Shown piece by piece: positions 1 through 6,573 of a DNA stretch of 13,114 nt (position 1 is its first letter; every line of letters starts with the position of its first letter). The notes below the pieces were generated by a model. That model was not told the origin of the DNA. It made no database searches and saw only the letters and a program-made list of their open reading frames with translations. The stretch lies in contig CAJTTU010000045.1 in NCBI GenBank assembly GCA_910579325.1, positions 13,616 to 26,729 on the forward strand. The letters run 5' to 3'. This stretch comes from an uncultured Lachnospiraceae bacterium (GTDB taxonomy: Bacteria; Bacillota; Clostridia; Lachnospirales; Lachnospiraceae). A program made the position numbers and the translations under genes.

Positions 1-15
1 GTCTTACAAGCAATG

Positions 16-33
16 ATGTGGTATAAAAAAAGT
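16..33 (+). repeat. 18-bp direct repeat, left copy
   Basis: ATGTGGTATAAAAAAAGT here is identical to 13021-13038. At the right copy this word is the exact point where an IS3-family orfA reading frame departs from the usual family sequence, so it may mark the end of an inserted element. Flanking bases differ between the copies. Confidence 0.6.
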
Positions 34-51
34 GAAAAAATGCTAACAACA

Positions 52-99
52 AAAAAATCCCGGCGTTTGAATTTTATGATCCATATACCGGAATTTTTT
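52..99 (-). terminator. Possible bidirectional terminator after the tetR-flavodoxin-DUF3786 operon
   Basis: AAAAAATCCCGG (52-63) and CCGGAATTTTTT (88-99) form a 12-bp stem with one mismatch and a 24-nt loop. T-runs lie on both sides, so it could work on either strand. It lies about 220 bp beyond the DUF3786 stop. The GC core is only 4-5 bp, so this is a weak call. Confidence 0.3.
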
Positions 100-138
100 A
101 CAGTAAAAGCACATACATATTCTATTCTTTTCATACGC

Positions 139-218
139 CAGAAGGCAGCTTTTCCGGTAGCAGGCCAGGCCAAATTATGGATCGTCTCCATGATTTTACG
201 ATCCCCAGCTGCCTTCTG
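139..218. repeat. Nested inverted repeat (12-bp outer stem, 7-bp inner stem)
   Basis: CAGAAGGCAGCT (139-150) pairs perfectly with AGCTGCCTTCTG (207-218). Inside it GGATCGT (179-185) pairs with ACGATCC (198-204). Together they would fold into a long branched hairpin. There is no T-run directly after it on either strand, so it is not a typical intrinsic terminator. It could be a small structured RNA, a miniature-element remnant or a processing site. Confidence 0.45.
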
Positions 219-317
219 CCCTCCGGAGGTCAAGGAAAAGGCCGTAAAAAAAACAAACACTTGTGGCTCAGACCGGCGTATCCGGATATCTGTGTATTTT
301 TCGTTCCTATGCCTCGC

Positions 318-1043
318 CTACATCAACCCACTCAGCCGCTCCAGCAAATGCCCCGCCGCAAAAAAGGTCGTCTCAAAATGCATGTAGGACAAAATATTTT
401 CATCCCACATCAGCTTCAAAACCGGAGGGAATTCCTCGTCGGACTCCCAGAACTGTAAAATCACGGGCAGGGAGTCAGGCTGACAGGACGTATAATCATC
501 GCCTCTTGCCGGGTACTTCGCAGTCTGGCAAACGGCGTCATCACAAATCATCCCCTGAATACCAGCGTTTCCTGCCGGATGCCACCTGAAAAGCGGTATC
601 CGGTAGGAAACATCCCCCACCTTTTCCTTCTGTCCGCCCAGAAGCTCACAGGCTCTGGCAAGCTGCCCGGTATGGCCGTCAAACTTTTTCGCCGTACCGC
701 CGAACATGTCCTTACCCGGCGAAGCGGACTGTACGGTTCCCTTTAACTGGTTCACCGGCGTAAACCTGCCCGACAGGCAGCAGTCGTCCTTTGCGTAGCA
801 CAGCACGTCGAAAATCGTCATGGATATATTGTAATCGGCGTGTGCGGCATGGCAGAAATCATCCTCCGTCCATTCCACCCTGCCGCTGTCCCTGCCGATT
901 CTGCATTTCCGGCCGACAAAGGTAAGGTACAGATATTCGCCGTCATGGGCTAATCCGTATTTCCGGATCATTTTTTCCTGGTCATAGTTTAAAAATTCCC
1001 TTTCCATCTGATCCCGCATCAGGTCATAATTCGATGCTTTCAT
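318..1043 (-). CDS. DUF3786 domain-containing protein
   Basis: A 241-aa soluble protein with no signal peptide or membrane segment. I recognise the DUF3786 family from the C-terminal block around 190-241: an LPVILQFW segment, the acidic ESDEEFPP motif, LKLMWDENIL, then the MHFETTFFAAGHLLERL helix. The family has no established reaction that I can cite. The protein is cysteine-rich (C48, C63, C82, C88, C89 and others), which would fit metal binding, but that is inference. The start is set by GGGGAGGG 8 nt before the ATG. It is the last gene of a three-gene operon, 38 bp after a flavodoxin gene, so a redox role is possible from context only. Confidence 0.75.
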   Translation of the reverse strand: MKASNYDLMRDQMEREFLNYDQEKMIRKYGLAHDGEYLYLTFVGRKCRIGRDSGRVEWTEDDFCHAAHADYNISMTIFDVLCYAKDDCCLSGRFTPVNQLKGTVQSASPGKDMFGGTAKKFDGHTGQLARACELLGGQKEKVGDVSYRIPLFRWHPAGNAGIQGMICDDAVCQTAKYPARGDDYTSCQPDSLPVILQFWESDEEFPPVLKLMWDENILSYMHFETTFFAAGHLLERLSGLM

Positions 1044-1081
1044 CGGCGAATCCCTCCCCTGCTTTCGGCGCGCGCTCCGGC

Positions 1082-1579
1082 TTACTGCCTGAACAGTTTC
1101 AACGCCGTCTGCGCCACGTTCGCTCCCATTTCTTCAAACTGCTCCGCATATGGTTCCATATCGTTCCCTGTTCCGGCAGCGCCGATCTGGAAACGGTGGG
1201 CAGTCTGCGCGCCGGCTCCCGAAAAGACAAGCATGCCTTTCAGCAGCATATATCTCACCATTTCCATAATCGCCGTATCGACTCCTCCTGTCGGAGATTT
1301 CGCGGTTACGAAAGCCGCCCCCAGCTTTCCCTTTAAATTAATCCGGGAGCTGTTGTCGAACCACCGTTTCAGTTCCCAGCTTAAACTGGTGAAATATACC
1401 GGCGTGCCGAAAATAACGGCGTCGCTCTGTTCCAGAAATTCCAGATCCACTTCATTTTCCCGGATATCCATTGCCTTTACCTGAACAAAGGGATACTTGG
1501 CCAGAATGCCGTCCCGTATGTACTCTGCCGCTTCCTCCGTATTTCCTGTCTGGCTTACATAAATAATTGAAATGTTCAT
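1082..1579 (-). CDS. Flavodoxin-family FMN-binding protein (putative NADPH-dependent FMN reductase type)
   Basis: A 165-aa flavodoxin-fold protein. The N-terminal beta strand and phosphate-binding loop are clear (MNISIIYVSQTGNTEEAAEYI, with SQTGNT as the FMN phosphate loop, residues 9-14). A GTPVYF segment near residue 59 and an AAFVTAKSPTGG stretch near 88-99 fit the flavin-contacting loops of this family. The length is normal. The likely role is cytoplasmic electron transfer or flavin/quinone reduction; the partner cannot be told. The start is well supported by GGGAGGT five nt before ATG. It lies 56 bp after the tetR-like gene and 38 bp before the DUF3786 gene on the same strand, the common layout of a TetR-controlled flavodoxin. 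Confidence 0.85.
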   Translation of the reverse strand: MNISIIYVSQTGNTEEAAEYIRDGILAKYPFVQVKAMDIRENEVDLEFLEQSDAVIFGTPVYFTSLSWELKRWFDNSSRINLKGKLGAAFVTAKSPTGGVDTAIMEMVRYMLLKGMLVFSGAGAQTAHRFQIGAAGTGNDMEPYAEQFEEMGANVAQTALKLFRQ

Positions 1580-1635
1580 CCCGTACCTCCCTGGTAATCA
1601 TATATTTGATCATTCATTTAATTGTTCCGCTGTGC

Positions 1636-2127
1636 TCATATCCCGTCTCCCGCAACCGCCTTCAACTGCCTGTTCATTCGCAGCAGCAGGCTCTGATCTT
1701 TGGAAAGGCGGTATAATACCAGATTCCCCTCATATACGGCAAGGCAGAGCGCCGCCAGTTCCTCCACTTCCGCTTCCCCCGCTCTTTTCGCTATGCCATC
1801 TTTGCGCAGTACCTGCTCAAAAATTTTTTGTATCTCTCCCATCGCCTGATTATAATGCTTCGCCAGCTCCTTCTCCTGAAAGGCGATCTCCATCCCCACA
1901 ACGGCCAGCGGACATCCGTAATACCGTTTATCCGCCAGCTCCTCCTGAAAAGCCCGCAGAAACGAGTCGCAAAACGATCCCCAGGAATCCGAATCCGCTG
2001 CGACACCCCGCAGCAGTTCGGTGGTTTTCAAAATCTCATTGATCCCGGTTTTCGTATAGCCGTTCTTCCAGAACAGATCACCGGCCGCTTCTATAATCTT
2101 CTTTTTTGATAATTCACCCTTGGTCAT
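1636..2127 (-). CDS. TetR-family regulator lacking its recognition helix (internal deletion)
   Basis: A 163-aa protein. Residues 1-36 match the start of a TetR DNA-binding domain (KKKIIEAAGDLFWKNGYTKTGINEILKTT: helix 1, and helix 2 of the HTH). The usual turn and recognition helix plus helix 4 (the family's S-K-G-S-x-Y-x-Y-F-K-x-K segment) is absent: the sequence jumps at residues 37-41 (ELLRGV) into what looks like the ligand/dimer domain, with its typical YYGCPLAVVGMEIAFQ block near 88-103. Family members usually have about 185-200 residues, so some 30 codons seem to be missing, in frame. The rest is open and codon use is normal. ATG at 2127 has AGGA 8 nt upstream. It probably dimerises but cannot bind DNA in the normal way. 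Its operator is intact just upstream. Confidence 0.8.
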   Translation of the reverse strand: MTKGELSKKKIIEAAGDLFWKNGYTKTGINEILKTTELLRGVAADSDSWGSFCDSFLRAFQEELADKRYYGCPLAVVGMEIAFQEKELAKHYNQAMGEIQKIFEQVLRKDGIAKRAGEAEVEELAALCLAVYEGNLVLYRLSKDQSLLLRMNRQLKAVAGDGI

Positions 2128-2148
2128 TTTTTTGTTCCTATTTCCTAT

Positions 2149-2177
2149 ATAATAGACTAATCAGTCTATTTTGTCAA
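2149..2177 (-). promoter_or_regulatory. Promoter of the tetR operon with embedded TetR-type operator
   Basis: On the minus strand TTGACA (2177-2172), a 17-bp spacer and TATTAT (2154-2149) give a near-consensus sigma-A promoter ending about 20 bp before the tetR start. The inverted repeat AATAGACTAATCAGTCTATT (2151-2170, 8-bp arms) fills the spacer and touches the -10. Its AGACT...AGTCT core is the form usual for TetR-family operators. Binding there would block polymerase, so classical autorepression is inferred. Confidence 0.85.
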
Positions 2178-2313
2178 TGCCTTTATGATGCAAAATCACA
2201 CATACAAAAAGCGCCCGAAAACCATTGTTCTCCGAACGCTTGATGTAACTGTTATTATGGATCGCCTCCATACCTTCCCTTCTCAGAAGCTCGATAAATT
2301 CCGGCAAAAGCAT
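2161..2313 (-). CDS. Possible 50-aa small protein directly after the permease gene (doubtful)
   Basis: An ATG at 2313 follows the permease TGA by 9 bp, with GAGGG 6 nt before it, and stays open for 50 codons (begins MLLPEFIELLRREG, rich in charged residues, one hydrophobic patch LFVCVIL). I do not recognise it. Against it: the strong terminator at 2209-2241 lies inside the frame and the stop lies within the next operon's operator, so transcripts would end before the full protein. It may be the tail of a decayed gene or chance. Confidence 0.2.
   Translation of the reverse strand: MLLPEFIELLRREGMEAIHNNSYIKRSENNGFRALFVCVILHHKGIDKID
2209..2241 (-). terminator. Rho-independent terminator of the ABC exporter 1 operon
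   Basis: Read on the minus strand, AAGCGTTCGGAGA pairs with TTTTCGGGCGCTT (13 bp, including G-T pairs) around a short loop and is followed by TTTTTG. It sits about 80 bp after the permease stop and upstream of the tetR promoter, so it separates the two operons. Confidence 0.8.
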
Positions 2314-2322
2314 ATGGAACCC

Positions 2323-4809
2323 TCACTCCCCCGTCTCCACCGCCTCCACAATACTCATCCTTGCAATCCGCTTAAGCGGCACACCGGTCGCAAGCAGGCA
2401 GGCTCCGACGGAAAAAGCGGCGGCTTCGGCAATGGAGCCGACAGGAACGGAAACCAGCCGGATCGATTCCGTCGCCGCGGCGTCGATCAAAATCGTGCAT
2501 GCATACCCCGCGATACCGCCAATCACAGCCGCCGCCATGCCATAATACGCCCCTTCCCACAAAAATGTCCGATACAGGCTCCCTGTGCTCATCCCAATCG
2601 CCCGCTGCATCCCGATTTCCCGGACACGGGTGTGGATATTGCTGTACACCGTATTGATTATATTCAGAATCCCGATCGCCCCGATAAAAACAATCAGAAT
2701 CCAGCACAGCATTTTCATCTGCTGAAAGCTCTCTGCCATTTCCTCACCGGCCTGCCGGTAGGAAAGCCAGTGGGTTCCCGCCGCCTTCTCACACCAGCCG
2801 TCCAGCCAGTTCTCAAAGCTTTCCCCATCCGCCCCTTCTTTCAATGTGGGATAAACCTCCGAATAGCTGTCGTCATCCATTAACGAGCAATAAATTTCCC
2901 CGTTCACAATCACCTGGACACCGTTGATAAATCCGTCGTTGTTAATAGTAACCGGATTGTCAGCCAGCCCGACGATACGCACCGTCCGGTCTCCCAGCCT
3001 GATTGTATCGCCGACGGAAAGGTTTGTGTGTTCTATTTCCGTATCTCCATAGGAAAAGGCAATGGGATTTTTGACCAGGCATCCCGTTCCCTCCAATAAC
3101 GCCTGCCGATCCTGCTCCGACAATCCGGCAGCATAGGACAGCAGCGTCTCGTCATCCGGACTCGCAAGCTGATATGTCTCATGAGAGGTAACGGCCAGGT
3201 CTGTTTCAAAAGGCACTTCCGGCGCCCCTTCCGTCCCCGGGCTGAATATGGAGAGCCGGACGGCGGAAAGCCTTTCCACGGCCTCATTTTCCTCCAGTTC
3301 CCTGACGGCCACGGCGGGAATGCCGACGGTTTCATTGGTCACGGCATAGTCGCTGGCATACAACCCCTGCACCGCCCGGCTGGCATCCAGAAGGCCGGTA
3401 AAGCTTTGCAGCGCCACAAAGACAGCGATGCTCATAACCAGCGATAAAACGGTTATGGCCGTCCTGCCCCGTCCCCGTTTCAGGTTCAGCCTTGCGTAAT
3501 AGGCTTCAAAATTCCGGATTCGTTTTTTCTTTCTGCTCCGGCGTTTGATTTTGCCCGTCTGCCCCGACATGGCCACCGTGGGCGAAACGGAAGAGGCATA
3601 CCGGGCGGCGGGAAATGCCGCCAGCAGCGCAAACAACAGCGTAACGGCGACGCTGGCAAGCAGCATGGGCAGATTTACCGTCCCGGCGGAGCGGATCGTG
3701 GAATTCAGCTCAGCGGTACTCTTTACCAGAAACAGTTCAGGGTTCAGCAGGCCTGCGGCGGCAGTCAGCACGCCTTTTGCCGACAGCACCCCCAGCAGTA
3801 GCCCCAAAGGGATGCCGAAACCGCTAAGAATCAAAAGCTGCAGGGAAACCAGACGGTAAACCTGCCCCCGCTCGCCCCCGATTGCCCGGATTGTCCCGTA
3901 TTCCTTCACCTTTTTGGCAACGGATATTTTCAGGATATTGTAAATGACCAGTCCTGCGGCAAACAAAACCAATGCGCCTGTCAGAAGGCAGGCAACGGCC
4001 ATAAAGGAAAAGCCCGAACCCGTATCGCCGCTTTCCTTCCCATCGTAGGAAATGCCAAGGGCATCCAGCAAAACCCAGTTGTACTGAATATACCGTTCCT
4101 CCACTTGAAGGGATGCGGCCAGGTCATCCATAATCTTCTGGAAATCCCCCTTGCTCTCTGTTTTGAAATCCGTGGAATACAGCAGATATTCCTCCGGCAG
4201 CAGCTTTCCGGCCGTCCCCGCTCCAACAATTCCCGCCACCATGCCGGAAGCATACCCCATATAGCTGCTTTCCAGTATCCCGGTAAGGATAAAATCCCCA
4301 TGATAAGCGTACTCCGGCAGGGAACCGTCCATCACGGACACATTTAAATCGAGAGAAATTTTATCCCCCACCCCGCCGTCAAAGCCGAGATAGCGGAGCG
4401 TTTCCTCTGACAGCGCAATCTCATTTGCCTGGTTGGGCAGACGGCCTTCCTGAATTTTGTTAATGGACGGATACATGTCAAGGGCCCGATCCTGGTACTC
4501 CCGCAGATACAGATTCAGGCTGCTGTTTCCCAGTGGCATACTGCCAACAAATATAATATTTCCCACATCATATAAACGGCTGTCCTGATGCAGCCTGTCC
4601 GCCTGCTCCCGGCTCAGCTGATGAAAAGTGGCATACCGGTTTCCATTCAGCCCGGCCGCCTGCTCAGACCGCATAGACTGCAGGATTCCCACCGACTGGC
4701 CGACTACGGTGGTCATGACGGTGGACAAAATCATGGCGATCAAAATGAGAAATGCCGTTACCTTCTGCGCCTTCAGTTCCTTCCATGCCATCGACAGATA
4801 AGAGCTCAT
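2323..4809 (-). CDS. ABC exporter 1: FtsX/MacB-type permease
   Basis: An 828-aa membrane protein. It has a first TM segment at 17-38, a large extracytoplasmic domain (about 40-265), then TM segments near 268-293, 322-350 and 380-402 that form the first FtsX core, including the conserved KEYGTIRAIGGERGQV coupling segment (302-317). A basic cytoplasmic linker follows (KIKRRSRKKKRIR), then a second half with TM near 450-470, a second extracytoplasmic domain, and three C-terminal TM segments with the matching REIGMQRAIGMSTGSL segment. This two-halved layout is typical of Gram-positive exporters of peptides or lipids and of lipoprotein-release-like systems. The start at 4809 is fixed by GGAGGTGA upstream and by the ATGA overlap with the ATPase stop; a longer frame reaching 4938 is not needed. 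The substrate is unknown. Confidence 0.9.
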   Translation of the reverse strand: MSSYLSMAWKELKAQKVTAFLILIAMILSTVMTTVVGQSVGILQSMRSEQAAGLNGNRYATFHQLSREQADRLHQDSRLYDVGNIIFVGSMPLGNSSLNLYLREYQDRALDMYPSINKIQEGRLPNQANEIALSEETLRYLGFDGGVGDKISLDLNVSVMDGSLPEYAYHGDFILTGILESSYMGYASGMVAGIVGAGTAGKLLPEEYLLYSTDFKTESKGDFQKIMDDLAASLQVEERYIQYNWVLLDALGISYDGKESGDTGSGFSFMAVACLLTGALVLFAAGLVIYNILKISVAKKVKEYGTIRAIGGERGQVYRLVSLQLLILSGFGIPLGLLLGVLSAKGVLTAAAGLLNPELFLVKSTAELNSTIRSAGTVNLPMLLASVAVTLLFALLAAFPAARYASSVSPTVAMSGQTGKIKRRSRKKKRIRNFEAYYARLNLKRGRGRTAITVLSLVMSIAVFVALQSFTGLLDASRAVQGLYASDYAVTNETVGIPAVAVRELEENEAVERLSAVRLSIFSPGTEGAPEVPFETDLAVTSHETYQLASPDDETLLSYAAGLSEQDRQALLEGTGCLVKNPIAFSYGDTEIEHTNLSVGDTIRLGDRTVRIVGLADNPVTINNDGFINGVQVIVNGEIYCSLMDDDSYSEVYPTLKEGADGESFENWLDGWCEKAAGTHWLSYRQAGEEMAESFQQMKMLCWILIVFIGAIGILNIINTVYSNIHTRVREIGMQRAIGMSTGSLYRTFLWEGAYYGMAAAVIGGIAGYACTILIDAAATESIRLVSVPVGSIAEAAAFSVGACLLATGVPLKRIARMSIVEAVETGE

Positions 4810-5495
4810 CCTGCTGTCACCTCCGTTCTCTCCGTCTCTGAAAGAACGCCGTCCACGATGACGAATTGACGTTCTGCCATCTTCGCGATGCGGCTGTCGT
4901 GGGTGATCACCACAAGGGTTCTGCCTGTCTTCATCCATATGTTCCGCAACAGCTCCATCACCTCGCCGCCGCTTCTGCTGTCCAGATTCCCCGTCGGCTC
5001 GTCCGCAAAAACGATGTCCGGCTTCGCAATCAGCGCCCGGGCAATCGCCACACGCTGCTGCTGGCCGCCGGAAAGCTCATGGGGCAGATGGGTCAGCCGC
5101 TCACGGATGCCAAGCAGCTTTGCAAGCTGCGCAAGATATGCCTCGTCCGGCTGCTTTTTATCCAACAGCAAGGGCATAATGATATTCTCCTTTGCGGTCA
5201 GCACCGGAAGAAGGTTAAACTGCTGGAAAATAAACCCGATGCGCCGGCGGCGGAATGCGGACAATGCTTTGTCGTCTAAGCCGTAAATATTTTTCCCGTC
5301 ATAGGTCAGGCTGCCCGATGTCGGCCTGTCAAGCCCCGACAGCAGATGAAGCAGCGTACTTTTCCCGCTGCCCGACGGCCCCATAATCGAGATAAAATCA
5401 CCCTGGGCAATTTCAAGGCTGACCTGATTCAGCGCCACGACGCGGCTCTCGCCGCTGCCGTAGATTTTTGAAAGATTTTTTGCTTCGATATGCAT
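4806..5495 (-). CDS. ABC exporter 1: ATP-binding protein (MacB/LolD-like)
   Basis: A 229-aa ATPase that powers the permease encoded just downstream. Visible motifs are Walker A GPSGSGKST (39-47), Q-loop QQF (91-93), signature LSGGQQQ (141-147), Walker B IVFADE (161-166), D-loop GNLD (169-172) and H-loop H199. All catalytic residues are present. Start choice: an in-frame ATG six codons earlier (5513) precedes the ribosome binding site, whereas ATG 5495 has AGGAGG 8 nt upstream, so 5495 is right. The stop overlaps the permease start by 4 bp (ATGA), implying coupled translation. The promoter at 5596-5631 carries the same two-repeat box as the response regulator promoter, so this operon is the likely target of the nearby two-component system. 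Confidence 0.93.
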   Translation of the reverse strand: MHIEAKNLSKIYGSGESRVVALNQVSLEIAQGDFISIMGPSGSGKSTLLHLLSGLDRPTSGSLTYDGKNIYGLDDKALSAFRRRRIGFIFQQFNLLPVLTAKENIIMPLLLDKKQPDEAYLAQLAKLLGIRERLTHLPHELSGGQQQRVAIARALIAKPDIVFADEPTGNLDSRSGGEVMELLRNIWMKTGRTLVVITHDSRIAKMAERQFVIVDGVLSETERTEVTAG

Positions 5496-5595
5496 AGAAA
5501 CACCCTCCTGCATTTAAATACTGCTACAGTCTTTCCTCACTGCGAGCATTTAAAGTCCATATGAACCTCTGCTGTTTTTTACGTTCTGCAAGGAG

Positions 5596-5631
5596 AGTGT
5601 AAAATAGAAATCTCAAGAATCGCTCAAGTTT
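5596..5631 (-). promoter_or_regulatory. ABC exporter 1 promoter with response-regulator box
   Basis: On the minus strand two TTGAG repeats spaced 11 bp (5627-5623 and 5616-5612) are followed by -10 TACACT (5601-5596). There is no good -35, which fits an activator-dependent promoter. The block 5608-5631 matches 8600-8623 at 21 of 24 bases and keeps the same distance to the -10. OmpR-family regulators bind such 11-bp-phased direct repeats. Confidence 0.65.
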
Positions 5632-5640
5632 TCTGATCTA

Positions 5641-5669
5641 TTGATTTTCTTTTTCATTCATGATATGCT
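5641..5669 (+). promoter_or_regulatory. Promoter for the toxin-antitoxin pair
   Basis: TTGATT (5641-5646), a 17-bp spacer and TATGCT (5664-5669), with TGA before the -10 (extended -10 TGATATGCT). It points rightwards and would leave a leader of about 110 nt before the antitoxin ATG. It nearly matches the promoter upstream of the MATE gene (11747-11775). The regulator box of the divergent ABC operon ends only 10 bp upstream of its -35. Confidence 0.6.
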
Positions 5670-5785
5670 GGTTTAAATAAAAAATGAATTTGCCGATCAG
5701 CTAAAACAAGAGAAATAGTCCAAATCACAGAGTAGAATTGCATATAGTGAAATAGCCATCAGCTTTAAAACTAGGAGGTTCATCT

Positions 5786-6073
5786 ATGTCAACTTTGGAA
5801 AAAGCAATCGGATTGCTTCAGGAAATGCCGGAAAACAAACTGGAAGCGATATATATGTATATACGGTTTGTCAATGCACAGCCAGACAGTAATGCGGATA
5901 TTCCAGGCAAAAATATGACCGCCATCAAAAAATCCGCTCAAAAAAACGCTGTCGAAAAAAGACAACGTGGTTTTCAGGGCCTTTTATCATTTGCAGGAAC
6001 ATTGCCGGAAGACTTTGATTACAAAAAGGAATTAGAGGAGGCAAGAGAAGAAAAATATGCGCGTTTTATTTGA
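5786..6073 (+). CDS. Putative antitoxin of a PIN-toxin pair
   Basis: A 95-aa, highly charged protein. The first 30 residues (TLEKAIGLLQEMPENKLEAIYMYIRFV) form the helical segment seen at the start of many small Firmicutes antitoxins, and the C terminus (about 73-95, EDFDYKKELEEAREEKYARFI) is an acidic-basic helix of the kind that wraps around a toxin. I see no clear HTH or ribbon-helix-helix, so self-regulation of the promoter is uncertain. AGGAGGT lies 7 nt before ATG, a strong site. The gene overlaps the toxin gene by 17 bp, which favours antitoxin excess. The antitoxin identity rests largely on this context. Confidence 0.75.
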   Translation: MSTLEKAIGLLQEMPENKLEAIYMYIRFVNAQPDSNADIPGKNMTAIKKSAQKNAVEKRQRGFQGLLSFAGTLPEDFDYKKELEEAREEKYARFI

Positions 6074-6473
6074 CACAAACATCATATTGGATATACTGGA
6101 AAAACGTTCTCCTTTTTATGATTCATCAAAATCAGTTTTGGAGAACTGTGTTTCCGGTAATATCAAAGGCTATATTGCGCTGCATTCCATATCAAATATT
6201 TTTTATATTTTGAGGAAACGCTATTCCGCTGCAGACAGGAGAAAACTCCTGCTTAACATACTGGATTTGCTGCAAATAGCAGGCGCCGACCACGAAAGTG
6301 TCCGGAACGCCCTGCAAAAAGAGGATTTTTCCGACTTTGAAGACTGCCTGCAAAATGAATGCGCAAAACAGATTCATGCCGACTATATCGTAACACGGAA
6401 TATAAATGATTTTTCCATGTCGGATATCCCTGCGGTCATTCCGGATGATTTACTCAAAATCCTCGACAGTTAA
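6057..6473 (+). CDS. PIN-domain ribonuclease toxin (VapC-like)
   Basis: A 138-aa PIN-domain protein, normal length for the family. The acidic active-site residues are visible: D6 in FDTNIILD, the D93/E95/D96 cluster in DFSDFEDCLQ, and the TRNINDF block with D118. These coordinate the metal used for RNA cleavage. The LHSISNIFYILRK stretch (42-54) covers the second conserved region, where an acidic residue often stands but a serine/asparagine stands here. The toxin is expected to act on tRNA, rRNA or mRNA in the cytoplasm when the antitoxin is lost. GAGGAGG lies 15 nt before ATG, a long spacing, so translation probably depends on coupling to the antitoxin gene. It converges on the histidine kinase gene. 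Confidence 0.85.
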   Translation: MRVLFDTNIILDILEKRSPFYDSSKSVLENCVSGNIKGYIALHSISNIFYILRKRYSAADRRKLLLNILDLLQIAGADHESVRNALQKEDFSDFEDCLQNECAKQIHADYIVTRNINDFSMSDIPAVIPDDLLKILDS

Positions 6474-6546
6474 AATATTATCCCGCTTTTTACCGGGTCA
6501 TTTCAGGCCTTTGTTACGCAATCCCCATGAGCACAACAAAATGACC

Positions 6547-6567
6547 GTCCTCGTTTTTGGCAAGGAC
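6547..6567. terminator. Bidirectional terminator between toxin and histidine kinase genes
   Basis: GTCCTCG (6547-6553) pairs with CAAGGAC (6561-6567), one G-T pair, with a T-rich 7-nt loop. On the plus strand it is followed by TTACTTTTATATTTT, a fair U-tract for the toxin transcript. On the minus strand it lies just after the kinase stop and is followed by a weaker GGTCATTTTG. Confidence 0.5.
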
Positions 6568-6573
6568 TTACTT

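Larger units (their letters stand above)
1..317. other. Gene-poor stretch with inverted repeats, 3' of the DUF3786 operon
   Basis: No gene is supported here. The stretch is AT-rich at its left edge and holds an 18-bp word shared with the right edge of the window (16-33), a possible bidirectional terminator (52-99), a nested hairpin (139-218) and a 10-bp palindrome CCTCCGGAGG (220-229). On the minus strand a frame starting ATG at 191 stays open to the window edge (63 codons). It has no ribosome binding site, runs through the T-rich terminator-like tract and resembles nothing I recognise, so I do not call it a gene. It may instead be a remnant or the edge of a larger repeat. Confidence 0.5.

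Noticed and set aside
1572..2042. Long plus-strand ORFs opposite the minus-strand genes (here, 2185-2883, 7920-8594, 8612-9259)
   Set aside because: They mirror GC-rich real genes, have proline/arginine/histidine-rich low-quality products and no supported starts.
4810..4938. 43-residue N-terminal extension of permease 1
   Set aside because: It is the out-of-frame shadow of the ATPase C terminus; ATG 4809 has GGAGGTGA and an ATGA overlap with the ATPase stop.
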